Of a DNA stretch of 64,000 nt, positions 8,386-16,452 are shown piece by piece (positions within the stretch are counted from its first letter, which is position 1; each line of letters starts with the position of its first letter). Position numbers and translations under genes: made by a program. The stretch comes from Flavobacterium sp. 140616W15 (GTDB taxonomy: Bacteria > Bacteroidota > Bacteroidia > Flavobacteriales > Flavobacteriaceae): the NCBI RefSeq assembly GCF_003668995.1, contig NZ_CP033068.1:620001-684000 (forward strand), read 5' to 3'. The notes beneath the pieces were generated by a model. It was given only the letters and a program-made list of their open reading frames with translations. It did no database searches and had not been told where the DNA came from.

Positions 8386-9855
8386 ATGAAAAACATTATC
8401 TATTTATTACTTTTTATAGTAACAGTCGCAAGTGCTCAAACAAGCAAAAAAGCAGTATCAAAAGAAAGAGACTATAGCTTTCTTACAGACAGTTTAAATA
8501 TCGATAAACAACTAGAAAAAAATAAACTGGCAGGATTTAGTGTTGTTGTTTTCGAAAATTACAAGATAGTCTACTCAAATCAATTTGGTGTAAAATCAAT
8601 GGATTCAAAAGAGAGAATGGATCAAAACACCGCTTTTTCTACAGCTTCAATTTCAAAACCAATTACAGCGCTTCTTTGTTTTATGCTCGAAGAGAAAGGA
8701 TTGATTAATTTAGACGATCCTATAGATGGCTATCTAAAACGCTGGCATTTACCAAAAAGTAAGTTCACCGCAAACAACAGCCCAACCTGGAGACAATTTC
8801 TTAACCATACGGCTGGTACAACTCAAAGTGGATTCGCTGATCACTATGAAGGTGATACAATCCCAACAATAAAAGAAAGTCTTTTAGGAAAGATTCCGAG
8901 ATATGATAAAGAAATTGATTTCTTGTTTACCCCAGGAACAGGTTGGGCATATAGTGGTGGCGGTTATGTAATTGTTCAGATGGCACTAGAAGATACTTTT
9001 AATAAATCTATGGCAGAACTTGCAGCGACATATATTTTCTCTCCTCTTGGGTTAAAAAACACTACAATGATACAGCCTAATGAAAAAGGATTCCCTATAA
9101 ATGTAGCATTTGTTCACGATGAGAATGGGAAGGTTATTAGAACAGGTTTGCCAATCACACCGCAAGTTGGAGCATCAGGAATGTGGTCTACACCTACAGA
9201 TTTAGCTAAAATTGCTATCGAGATGCAAAATGCCTTACGTAATAAAAACAATAAAGTGATTTCACATAATGTTGCAAAAAAAGTAACTGAAGTAACCGCT
9301 TTAAAAGATGCTGTTGGCGGATGGAGTTATGGATGGCAAAAGTCCTTTGGTTATAATAACTATGATTGGTTTATATGTAATGGTTCAAATACAGGAGTGG
9401 GAGGTAGTGTTTTTGCTACTATGACAGATGGAAATGGTTTTGTATTTCTGACCAATGGCGAAAAACCGAATCGTTTTCCTGTGATGGGACAGACTCAAAG
9501 AAAGCTTCTGACCTTGATGGATTGGAATGGAAAAATGGTTAATGATGAAATCCAGGAAATGCCATCAGGCTTAAAACAAAAACTAATAGGAACTTATGAT
9601 GATTTCCTTTATGCGCAAGGAGTGAAAACTAAAATTGTAGAAAAGAATAACCGTCTGTATGTTGAATCTCCATTATTAGATCATTTTAAAGGGAAAAATG
9701 ATAATGAATTGGTATATCTTAAAAATGGATTATTTAAAATTGTAGATTATCCAAACTTGTTAAAATTTGATTTCAGCGATGGAAAATTAAGTTCTGTAAT
9801 TTTAACTAGAGATAAGATGAGCACAAAAGTTGAAGTGGTTGAGAAAGCAGAATAA
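8386..9855 (+). CDS. Exported serine hydrolase of the beta-lactamase/penicillin-binding fold
   Basis: A signal peptide (MKNIIYLLLFIVTVASAQ) is followed by the Beta-lactamase (PF00144) domain. The catalytic SxxK is SISK at residues 88-91, the YSG triad at 189-191 replaces YxN, and the third motif is probably NTG in GSNTGVGG near residue 340. C-terminal residues from about 390 form a separate beta domain often seen in such periplasmic hydrolases. Family members are class C beta-lactamases, DD-peptidases, esterases or peptide hydrolases. The YSG variant makes an esterase or peptidase more likely than a true beta-lactamase. It follows the membrane AraC regulator and is probably controlled by it. 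Confidence 0.85.
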   Translation: MKNIIYLLLFIVTVASAQTSKKAVSKERDYSFLTDSLNIDKQLEKNKLAGFSVVVFENYKIVYSNQFGVKSMDSKERMDQNTAFSTASISKPITALLCFMLEEKGLINLDDPIDGYLKRWHLPKSKFTANNSPTWRQFLNHTAGTTQSGFADHYEGDTIPTIKESLLGKIPRYDKEIDFLFTPGTGWAYSGGGYVIVQMALEDTFNKSMAELAATYIFSPLGLKNTTMIQPNEKGFPINVAFVHDENGKVIRTGLPITPQVGASGMWSTPTDLAKIAIEMQNALRNKNNKVISHNVAKKVTEVTALKDAVGGWSYGWQKSFGYNNYDWFICNGSNTGVGGSVFATMTDGNGFVFLTNGEKPNRFPVMGQTQRKLLTLMDWNGKMVNDEIQEMPSGLKQKLIGTYDDFLYAQGVKTKIVEKNNRLYVESPLLDHFKGKNDNELVYLKNGLFKIVDYPNLLKFDFSDGKLSSVILTRDKMSTKVEVVEKAE

Positions 9856-9870
9856 TTATCGTTAATAAAG

Positions 9871-9904
9871 AATCCCTTAAGTAATTGAATTTATTTAAGG
9901 GATT
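9871..9904. terminator. Convergent terminator hairpin
   Basis: AATCCCTTAA (9871-9880) pairs with TTAAGGGATT (9895-9904) and is flanked by A- and T-rich stretches. It lies between the 3' ends of the hydrolase gene and the TIGR02757 gene, so it may serve both strands. Confidence 0.6.
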
Positions 9905-9924
9905 ATTATTATATGATAAGTATA

Positions 9925-10689
9925 TTAAAATCCTTCGAATACGCCAAGTCCAAACAACGCAAAATCGTATTTTACGGGGTCTTTAGGATCCATTTCTCTA
10001 AGTTTTTTGTCTAATTCAGCCAAAGCTTTACCATCGTTTTGCTTTCGGGTCAGAATACCTAGTTTTCTAGCTACATTTCCGGAATGAACATCTAAAGGAC
10101 AGGATAAGGCTGCAGGAGAAATAGTTTTCCATATTCCTAAATCGACACCTTTGCTGTCTTGACGCACCATCCAACGGAGGTACATATTGATACGTTTTGC
10201 TGCCGAATTGTTTAATGGATCCGAAATATGCTTTTGGGTTCTTTGTAAATGATCTATTTCAAAGAATGCTTTTTTGAATTCGTGAATGCTTTTCTGTAAA
10301 CTATCCTCTTCTTGATTTTTGGAGAAGACAGCTTCAAGTCCGCCATGATTTTTATAAATGTGTTGCAATCCTTTTATAAAACTACCAAAGTCTTTTCCGT
10401 TGAAAGTACGGTGTACAAAATTTTCTAATCTTGCTATATCTTCATCGTCGTGATTCATGATAAAATCGTAGGGAGTGTTTCCCATTAATTCCATCATTTG
10501 ATGTGAGTTTTTAATAATCATTTTGCGATTTCCCCAAGCAATTGTAGCGCTAAGGAATCCGGCAATTTCGATATCTTCTTTTTGAGTAAATAAATGCGGA
10601 ATCTGTACGGGATCACTTTCAATAAAATCTTGGTTGTTATATTGAATGACTTTTTCGTCGAGGAATTCTTTGAGTTCGTTTTGGTTCAT
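9925..10689 (-). CDS. TIGR02757 family protein
   Basis: The 254-residue protein from MNQNELKEFLDEKV matches the conserved blocks of the TIGR02757 (DUF2400) family as I know them: DPVQIPHLF, EIAGFLSATIAWGNRKMI, MGNTPYDFI, HRTFNGKDF, NMYLRWMVRQD, PLDVHSGNVARKLGIL, and the ending DPVKYDFALFGLGVFEGF. The function is unknown. The helix-rich pattern with a cysteine-leucine-aspartate-valine-histidine block recalls HhH DNA glycosylases, but without evidence for activity. A longer frame reaches 10785, but its extra 32 residues are translated from a repeat element (10727-10806), so the start at 10689 is chosen. Lies downstream of the LolD-like gene on the same strand. Confidence 0.85.
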   Translation of the reverse strand: MNQNELKEFLDEKVIQYNNQDFIESDPVQIPHLFTQKEDIEIAGFLSATIAWGNRKMIIKNSHQMMELMGNTPYDFIMNHDDEDIARLENFVHRTFNGKDFGSFIKGLQHIYKNHGGLEAVFSKNQEEDSLQKSIHEFKKAFFEIDHLQRTQKHISDPLNNSAAKRINMYLRWMVRQDSKGVDLGIWKTISPAALSCPLDVHSGNVARKLGILTRKQNDGKALAELDKKLREMDPKDPVKYDFALFGLGVFEGF

Positions 10690-10726
10690 GATTGATGTGC
10701 AAGTAAGTTTTTGAAATACGTAAAGG

Positions 10727-10806
10727 CTAGCCCTGATAGAAACGGTATCCTTTTTTGTTTTTTCTTTAAAAACAAAAAGATACAAGTGGATAGCAGGAAG
10801 AGGCTT
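10727..10806 (-). repeat. Dispersed palindromic repeat, copy R1
   Basis: Read on the minus strand, the element runs TCCTGCTATCCACTTGTATC, a T-run with a TTTTTAAAGAAAAAA centre, AAAGGATACC, then TTCTATCAGGGCTAG. The centre is self-complementary and would fold into a hairpin. Copies with the same order of blocks are at 15108-15243, 24494-24575 and 36226-36308. It fills the space between two co-directional genes and starts at the stop codon of the upstream one. Confidence 0.7.
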
Positions 10807-11685
10807 CTAATTACTAATTAAGCCATCAACCATTACGAGTTTTCTGTCGGCCATATTGGCTAGTTCCTCGTTGTGAGTCACTATTACAAAGGTTTGCCCG
10901 AATTCATCACGAAGTTGAAAAAATAATTGGTGTAAATTTTCTGCCGAATGGGTATCTAGATTTCCAGAAGGTTCATCGGCAAAAATAACATCGGGTTTAT
11001 TGATTAAGGCTCTTGCAACGGCAACACGCTGTTGTTCTCCGCCTGAAAGTTCGCTAGGTTTATGATTTATTCTGTGTGATAAACCTAAATATTCTAAGAT
11101 TCTTTTAGCCTCATTTTCGGTTTCGCCTTTTGGTTTGTTTGCCATAAATGCGGGGATACAAACGTTTTCTAAAGCGGTAAATTCAGGTAATAGTTGGTGA
11201 AATTGAAAAATAAAACCAAGATTTAAATTTCGGAAATTGGATAATATCTTGTCTTGTTTGTTTTTCTTTTTAAAATAACGATTCATATAAATCGCTAGTA
11301 CAAAAAGAGGCAGTAATAAAGCTGCAATGATAATGTATCTAAAGGTATCGTCAAATATTGTAAGCTTGAAGAAAAATAAAAAAACAAGTAAGCATAAAGT
11401 ATAAATACAACCTATCCAGGAAACCCATTTGAAAATTTTTTCTTGTTTAGAATTGTCAGTTTCTACATCTTGTAATTTTAATACATTTTCTCCGTTTATA
11501 ATCAGAGACGAATCTGTATTTATTTCAGGTTTATCGAGTGTTCCTAAAATTTGCAAAAGGGTTGTTTTTCCTGCTCCAGAAGCACCAACGATAGAAACAA
11601 TTTCTCCTTTTTTAATATGCAAATCAACTCCTTTTAAAACCTCAAGTTGATCGTAGAATTTATGTATATTTTTTGCTTGTATCAT
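10807..11685 (-). CDS. LolD-like ABC transporter ATPase with an inserted membrane hairpin
   Basis: From [17 protein letters not shown] the protein has 292 residues. Walker A is GASGAGKT (34-41), the Q-loop glutamine lies in [20 protein letters not shown] (158-177), signature LSGGEQQ (213-219), Walker B VIFADEP (233-239), D-loop SGNLDT and switch histidine in IVTHN. The [12 protein letters not shown] block is that of LolD, the ATPase of the LolCDE lipoprotein exporter, normally about 230 residues. The extra length lies at about residues 75-146: a stretch with two hydrophobic helices ([20 protein letters not shown] and [18 protein letters not shown]) and basic flanks ([16 protein letters not shown]). 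Both ends would face the cytoplasm, so the fold could survive and the ATPase could be tethered in the membrane. No LolC/E-type permease gene is nearby. An in-frame start at 11712 is less likely than 11685. Confidence 0.85.
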   Translation of the reverse strand: MIQAKNIHKFYDQLEVLKGVDLHIKKGEIVSIVGASGAGKTTLLQILGTLDKPEINTDSSLIINGENVLKLQDVETDNSKQEKIFKWVSWIGCIYTLCLLVFLFFFKLTIFDDTFRYIIIAALLLPLFVLAIYMNRYFKKKNKQDKILSNFRNLNLGFIFQFHQLLPEFTALENVCIPAFMANKPKGETENEAKRILEYLGLSHRINHKPSELSGGEQQRVAVARALINKPDVIFADEPSGNLDTHSAENLHQLFFQLRDEFGQTFVIVTHNEELANMADRKLVMVDGLISN

Positions 11686-11974
11686 TATGAAACTGTTTTT
11701 ACAAAGTAACAAAGATTCTACGGATATAAAAATGTGTTATAACAGAATTTTAGGAACATTTATTTGTAAAATCTAATTACATGAAATGATATTGTGAAAA
11801 GTGAATTGTAAAAAGTGAGATGTATAATAATGCTAACTCTGTATCGAGTAAAATTTTAGGAACGGAATTTGATTAATGGATATAGAATTAATGAGTTTAC
11901 TTAGAAAAATATATTAGTTACTAGTTTAAAATGAATTATATTTGATAGTAACTCAGCTTTTAATATGTATTAAA

Positions 11975-12289
11975 ATGGATGAAAAAACGCTTGTAAAAGA
12001 CGAGAAGATAAAGAAGCTTTTGTTAGGATTACTTTTTGATGGTATAGGAATGCTTTCCTTTACAATTCCTTTTTTAGGAGAGTTCTCCGATGTTGTTTGG
12101 GCTCCCTTGGCAGGTTTCTTAATGACCTATATGTACAAAGGGCGTGTAGGAAAAGTGGCTGGTATATTAACTTTTGTTGAAGAAATTATTCCGTTTACAG
12201 ATGTAATTCCGTCGTTTACCTTGACTTGGTTCTATACTTATTTTATTCAAAGGAAAGATAAGAATATAGATAAAGACCTTATTCTTTAA
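11975..12289 (+). CDS. Small membrane protein of unknown function
   Basis: 104 residues from MDEKTLVKDEK, with a hydrophobic region spanning about residues 15-55 (LLLGLLFDGIGMLSF, WAPLAGFLMTYMY) and a second near 62-92. An in-frame ATA/TTG-type extension to 11942 has no support. No catalytic motif is visible. Its last 11 bases overlap the end of the convergent DUF6787-like gene. Confidence 0.6.
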   Translation: MDEKTLVKDEKIKKLLLGLLFDGIGMLSFTIPFLGEFSDVVWAPLAGFLMTYMYKGRVGKVAGILTFVEEIIPFTDVIPSFTLTWFYTYFIQRKDKNIDKDLIL

Positions 12290-12581
12290 ATAGAAATCCC
12301 AATCCCATATTTTTGAGCATTTTTTTCTCAAAGTTCCAAAAGAAACGGAATTGACCAAAAATAGCTCCAATTGCGACAAGTAGTACCTGATAAATAGGGA
12401 AAATGATTATTAATCGAATAAGTGTGAACCAAAACCCGAAATCTTCTTTTGTGATTCCTAACCAAACGCAAAAGGGATGAGACAACCAAGCCGAAGTAGA
12501 ACCGGTTATAGCAAATACAATAAATATGATGGTGAGTTGAAAATTAGAAGTAATTCCCCAACGTTGTTTTAATTTATTCAT
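12279..12581 (-). CDS. DUF6787-like small membrane protein
   Basis: The 100-residue protein begins MNKLKQRWGITSNFQL, has two hydrophobic segments with the block IVFAITGSTSAWL, and continues with PIYQVLLVAIGAIFGQFRFF and a basic FEKKMLKNMG end. This matches the pattern I know as DUF6787, found in Flavobacteriia. The function is unknown. It is followed 32 bases upstream-side by the lipoprotein gene on the same strand, so a two-gene unit is possible. Confidence 0.7.
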   Translation of the reverse strand: MNKLKQRWGITSNFQLTIIFIVFAITGSTSAWLSHPFCVWLGITKEDFGFWFTLIRLIIIFPIYQVLLVAIGAIFGQFRFFWNFEKKMLKNMGLGFLFKE

Positions 12582-12613
12582 TTTTATTTATAATGATCAC
12601 AAATATAGCAACA

Positions 12614-13045
12614 TTATCTTGAAGGGACATAACCTGCTAGCTTTTGTTTGTAAGTATTTTGAAAATAGATCATGTAATTATAGATTAAGTAATTTACTTC
12701 GTATCCATAATTAATAGTTGGGTCATAATCGATTCTCATTTCATATAGATTGGGATTGTAACGTTGTGGTTGTAAAACTCTGCTATTCCATTCTTGTACA
12801 TATTGGCGGTTTTTATTTTCCAGATATGATTGTGAATAATAATTTCGAGGTAATGCCATTGTAGCTAACCAGGTGCTAAAACCACTGTCAATTATTATTA
12901 CTTCGTATTCTAATTCGTCATTTGCAATACGAACCGTATCATTTACAGAAGTAGCTGGTTTCTTAGAAATTGCAACGTTTGTCTTTTGAGTAGAGCATGC
13001 CGTAATAACAAACAAAATAAGAAATATGTAAATGCTGTTTTTCAT
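12614..13045 (-). CDS. DUF6146-like lipoprotein
   Basis: A type II signal peptide with lipobox ending ITAC (cysteine 17) is followed by a 125-residue mature part. This part contains ELEYEVIIIDSGFSTWLATMALPRNYYSQSYLENKN, RQYVQEWNSRV and NYGYEVNYLIYNYMIYFQNTYKQKL, shared by the DUF6146 family of flavobacterial lipoproteins as I know it. Function unknown. Probably anchored in the outer or inner membrane facing the periplasm. Confidence 0.75.
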   Translation of the reverse strand: MKNSIYIFLILFVITACSTQKTNVAISKKPATSVNDTVRIANDELEYEVIIIDSGFSTWLATMALPRNYYSQSYLENKNRQYVQEWNSRVLQPQRYNPNLYEMRIDYDPTINYGYEVNYLIYNYMIYFQNTYKQKLAGYVPSR

Positions 13046-13144
13046 GGCCTAAATGTTGAAATATAAAATTACAAAAAATCAGTGAAGGCTTTTTTATTTA
13101 ACAGTTTTTATGAGAGGGCACTGAGGTTTTTAGGAAGGTACTAA

Positions 13145-13164
13145 GTTCCGATAGCTATCGGAAC
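13145..13164. repeat. Perfect 20-base palindrome (core CCGATAGCTATCGG)
   Basis: GTT-CCGATAGCTATCGG-AAC reads the same on both strands, with no loop. It is G+C-rich compared with its surroundings. Palindromes of this sequence recur in Flavobacterium genomes to my knowledge, so it may be a mobile or protein-binding element, or part of a larger repeat unit. Confidence 0.6.
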
Positions 13165-13323
13165 AAAGGGACAGAGGTTTCTTGTAGAGGTGTATAATTT
13201 TTAGATCCAAAGGTTTTCTGTAGAGACGTACTACAATTCGTCTAAAATATTCAGAGACACAAAGTTTTTTGCAATAGGTGCATTTTTAATAAGGATAAAA
13301 AATTTCAAGAAATATATACATAC

Positions 13324-13360
13324 AAAAAAGCTGTTTGCATAAATGCAAACAGCTTTTTTT
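13324..13360 (-). terminator. Strong hairpin terminator
   Basis: AAAAAAGCTGTTTGCAT (13324-13340) pairs with ATGCAAACAGCTTTTTT (13343-13359). A-runs and T-runs on the outer sides let it work on either strand. It lies just beyond the stop codon of the DUF937-like gene read on the minus strand. Confidence 0.8.
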
Positions 13361-13410
13361 TTAAACTTATAACCTTAATTTCTCAGAACCTTAGGTTTTT
13401 TTGAAGAAAC

Positions 13411-13971
13411 CTATTTCCCGAATAATTTTCCTAGTAAACCTCCAATGCCACCACTTTTGTTCCCTAATTCCATAGCATCACTAATATCTACTTTTCCATC
13501 AGCATTCTGATCTAAGCCAAATTGCATTCCGTATTTATTAATAGTTTCCATTATTCCAGATGCCTGACCTCCATTTCCTGAAATAGCATTAATAATGTCT
13601 GATATTTGAAAACTACTATCGTTAGGATCTTTTGCTTTTCCTACAAGAGAACCTAAAATTTGAGGAATCATGCTACTTGCTACATTGCTTGACGCTTCTG
13701 TGCTTAATCCAAATTTTTCACCAAGATTTCCTGTTAGCTGTTGCGTTAGTTGTTGAACAACAGGATTTGAATTGTCAATAGGGGAGTTTCCTTGAAATAA
13801 TCCTGCAAGTTGTTCAACACCGCCTTCAGATGCTATTTTTTGTAACCCAGAAAGTATAGAACTACTTGTTTCATTCAGTACTGCTTCATTTTGTTCATTT
13901 GGTATAGCAGCATTGTTTACAACAGAGCTACCTCCGTACTGTTGTACTAATTGTGTTAATTGCTCAAACAT
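13411..13971 (-). CDS. DUF937-like protein with an EF-hand-like loop
   Basis: 186 residues, no signal peptide, low-complexity and rich in Gly, Gln, Asn and Ser. The N-terminus (MFEQLTQLVQQYGGSSVVNN) and the repeated motifs ending in QILGSLVGKA resemble the DUF937/YidB family. Residues 153-166 (DQNADGKVDISDAM) fit the calcium-binding loop DxNxDGxxxxxD of EF-hands or dockerins. A C-terminal GGIGGLLGKLFGK tail is typical of DUF937 proteins. Function unknown. It is separated from serA by a terminator, so it is probably transcribed on its own. Confidence 0.7.
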   Translation of the reverse strand: MFEQLTQLVQQYGGSSVVNNAAIPNEQNEAVLNETSSSILSGLQKIASEGGVEQLAGLFQGNSPIDNSNPVVQQLTQQLTGNLGEKFGLSTEASSNVASSMIPQILGSLVGKAKDPNDSSFQISDIINAISGNGGQASGIMETINKYGMQFGLDQNADGKVDISDAMELGNKSGGIGGLLGKLFGK

Positions 13972-14015
13972 GAATTTTAGGATTTAGATTAGAACTCAAA
14001 TTTAATAAAAAAAAT

Positions 14016-14051
14016 AAAGGGATTTATTAAACGATGTTAATAAATCCCTTT
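14016..14051 (-). terminator. Terminator of the serC-serA unit
   Basis: AAAGGGATTTATTAA and TTAATAAATCCCTTT form a 15-base stem with a 6-base loop. On the minus strand it is followed by a T-rich run (ATTTTTTTTATT). It lies 22 bases after the serA stop codon. Confidence 0.8.
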
Positions 14052-14073
14052 TAAGTGATTTAATTATAATTGA

Positions 14074-15024
14074 TTAGCTTAACAAAGTAATGATTTGTTG
14101 CGCTAATTCTGTACCAATTCTGTCTTGTGCTTCTCCAGTTGCAGCACCAATATGTGGAGTCAATGAGATTTTTGTATGCATTAAAATAGCCATTTCTGGT
14201 TTTGGTTCGCTTTCAAAAACATCTAATCCTGCAAAAGATACTTTTCCGCTATCTAATGCTTTTACCAAAGCAACTTCATCGATAACACCACCACGAGCAC
14301 AGTTAACAATACCAACACCATCTTTCATGATAGCTAATTCTTTCTCTCCGATGATGTAACCATCTTGAGCAGGAACGTGTAAAGTAATGAAATCAGCTTC
14401 TTTAAATAAAGATTCTAATGATTGTGAAACAATAGTTGTAGTTATTGATTGACCGTCAAAGAATTCAACTTTAACATCTACTTTAGGGATAAAGCTATCT
14501 GCAGCGATAACTTTCATTCCTAATCCTAATGCCATTTTTGCTGTAGCTTGACCAATACGGCCAATACCAACAATACCAAGAGTTTTACCTCTTAATTCAG
14601 TACCGTTAGCGTATGCTTTTTTCAAACCGTCAAAGTTTGTATCACCTTCAAGAGGCATATTTCTGTTTGAATCGTGTAAAAAACGAACTCCATTAAATAA
14701 GTGTCCAAAAACTAATTCAGCCACAGATTCAGATGATGAAGCTGGAGTGTTAATTACATGAATTCCTTTGCTTTTTGCATAGTCAACATCAATATTGTCC
14801 ATACCAACACCACCGCGACCAATTATTTTTAATCCTGGGCAAGCATCGATAATATCTTTACGTACTTTGGTTGCGCTACGCACCAAAACAACATCTACAT
14901 TGTTTTCGTTTACAAAATTAGCAACTTGTTCTTGTGCTACTTTTGTAGTTATAACTTCAAATCCACCTTTTTCTAAAGCAAGAATTCCACTTTTAGAAAT
15001 TCCGTCATTTGCTAATACTTTCAT
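14074..15024 (-). CDS. serA: D-3-phosphoglycerate dehydrogenase
   Basis: A 316-residue D-2-hydroxyacid dehydrogenase without the C-terminal ACT domain of long SerA forms. The NAD-binding GxGxxG is GIGRIG (153-158). The catalytic triad is arginine in NCARGG (244), glutamate in FESEP (272-273 region) and histidine in LTPHIGAATGEAQ (291). Substrate-side block GRGGVGMDNID is present. The first step of serine synthesis (3-phosphoglycerate to 3-phosphohydroxypyruvate) is the likely reaction, because serC lies directly upstream on the same strand. The pair is separated by 262 bases containing a repeat element. Confidence 0.9.
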   Translation of the reverse strand: MKVLANDGISKSGILALEKGGFEVITTKVAQEQVANFVNENNVDVVLVRSATKVRKDIIDACPGLKIIGRGGVGMDNIDVDYAKSKGIHVINTPASSSESVAELVFGHLFNGVRFLHDSNRNMPLEGDTNFDGLKKAYANGTELRGKTLGIVGIGRIGQATAKMALGLGMKVIAADSFIPKVDVKVEFFDGQSITTTIVSQSLESLFKEADFITLHVPAQDGYIIGEKELAIMKDGVGIVNCARGGVIDEVALVKALDSGKVSFAGLDVFESEPKPEMAILMHTKISLTPHIGAATGEAQDRIGTELAQQIITLLS

Positions 15025-15107
15025 TGTGTGTTTATTTTTTTTATTGATTAATCGTTTAACTTTTTAATCGATGAACCAATCTATTATGATTTTTTCTTTT
15101 TTGTTTA

Positions 15108-15243
15108 GTAGCCAATCCCGCTATTCGTTCCAAACGAAGTTCACTGAACTCCGATTAAAATAAATGTTTTAGTGAAGTAATCTTTTTTGTTTTTAAAGAA
15201 AAAATAAAAAAGGATTTTTACTTCTATCAGGCTAGGGTTTCCA
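15108..15243 (+). repeat. Dispersed palindromic repeat, copy R2, between serC and serA
   Basis: Blocks in order: GCCAATCCCGCTATTCGTTC, then after an insertion the hairpin core TCTTTTTTGTTTTTAAAGAAAAAATAAAAAAGG, then ACTTCTATCAGGCTAGGG. Same order as R1, R3 and R4. It lies on the strand opposite to the serC-serA unit. With it, the gap between these two genes holds no gene of its own. Confidence 0.65.
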
Positions 15244-15286
15244 GATTCAATAGGAATTTCGATTAAACAATTAACCGAATAACCTA

Positions 15287-16356
15287 TTAAATTTTAGACT
15301 CTAAAGCTTTCATTACATCTACTAATACCTGAACGCTTTCTATTGGCATTGCATTATAAATAGATGCTCTGTACCCACCAACTGAACGGTGACCTGGTAA
15401 ACCAGAAATATTAGCTTCTTTCCACATGGCATCAAATGTAGCTGTATGGTCTGGATTGTTTAATAAGAAAGTGACGTTCATTTTAGAACGATCTTCAACT
15501 GCTGCTGCACCTTTAAATAAGGGGTTTCTATCAATTTCTGCGTAAAGTAAAGCAGCTTTTGCATCGTTTAGTTTTTCAACTGCTACAACACCACCTTTTT
15601 CTTTAATCCATTGTAATGTTAATAATGAAACGTACACTGCAAAAACAGGAGGAGTATTATACATACTTTCTGCTTTGATATGTTTTGTATAATCTAGCAT
15701 ACTAGGAATTGTTCTTCCGTTTTTACCAAGAATTTCTTCTTTAATAACCACTAGAGTAGTTCCTGCAGGTCCCATATTTTTTGAGCTCCAGCATAAATTA
15801 AATCAAATTTAGAATAATCTAAATTACGAGAAAAGATATCAGAACTCATGTCACAAACTACTGGTACATTTGTTACTGGGAAATCTTTCATCTGAGTTCC
15901 AAAAATGGTGTTGTTACTTGTACAGTGAAAATAATCTGCATCGGCAGGTATTTCGTAACCTTTTGGAATATTGTTGTAATTTTCTTCTTTAGATGAAGCT
16001 ACAGTAATAGTTTCTCCAAAAAGTTTTGCTTCTTTTATAGCTGCTGCCGCCCAAGTTCCTGAATCTAAATAGGCTGCTTTACCGTTTTCTCTCATTAAAT
16101 TATAAGGAGCCATTAAGAATGCTGTGCTTGCACCACCTTGTAGAAATAAGGCTTGATACCCTTTTCCTTGAAGTCCTAATAATTCTAAAGCAAGGGAACG
16201 AGCTTCTTCCATAACAGCAACGAAATCTTTACTTCGGTGTGAAATTTCTAAAATAGATAGTCCTGAATCATTAAAATTTAAAATAGCTTTTGATGCTTTC
16301 TCAAAAACTTCTTGAGGTAAGATACTTGGTCCTGCGCTGTAGTTGTGTTTTTTCAT
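15287..16356 (-). pseudogene. serC: Phosphoserine aminotransferase, interrupted by a one-base frameshift
   Basis: The first part (from [17 protein letters not shown], start at 16356) reads to AGAQK and then runs out of frame to a stop. The second part continues at [16 protein letters not shown]. Adding one A to the A6 run (T run at 15777-15782 on the plus strand) gives AGAQKNMGPAG, the SerC sequence around the pyridoxal-phosphate lysine (K in AGAQKN). The repaired enzyme is about 356 residues, the usual length, with all blocks present ([40 protein letters not shown]). It converts 3-phosphohydroxypyruvate to phosphoserine and also serves vitamin B6 synthesis. Because serA is intact next door and the rest is perfectly conserved, a sequence error or very recent loss is more likely than decay. 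Confidence 0.85.
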
Positions 16357-16452
16357 GGTGTAGTTAAGTTCCAATATTTTTTAGAAACGCAAATTTCGGG
16401 AATAGGAGTCAAAAAATCGTTAAATTATTCGCAATAATTCTAAGATTTTAAC

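Larger units (their letters stand above)
13046..13410. repeat. 365-base gap filled with repeat words and palindromes, no gene
   Basis: The region contains GAGGGCACTGAGG, AAAGGGACAGAGGTTTC, GATCCAAAGG and AGAGACACAAAG words like those at 1938-2110, a perfect 20-base palindrome at 13145-13164, and a terminator at 13324-13360. No open frame of coding character is present. Confidence 0.6.

Noticed and set aside
10690..10785. N-terminal extension of the TIGR02757 protein (MYLFVFKEKTKK...)
   Set aside because: Encoded by repeat R1 and absent from family blocks; the start at 10689 is adequate.
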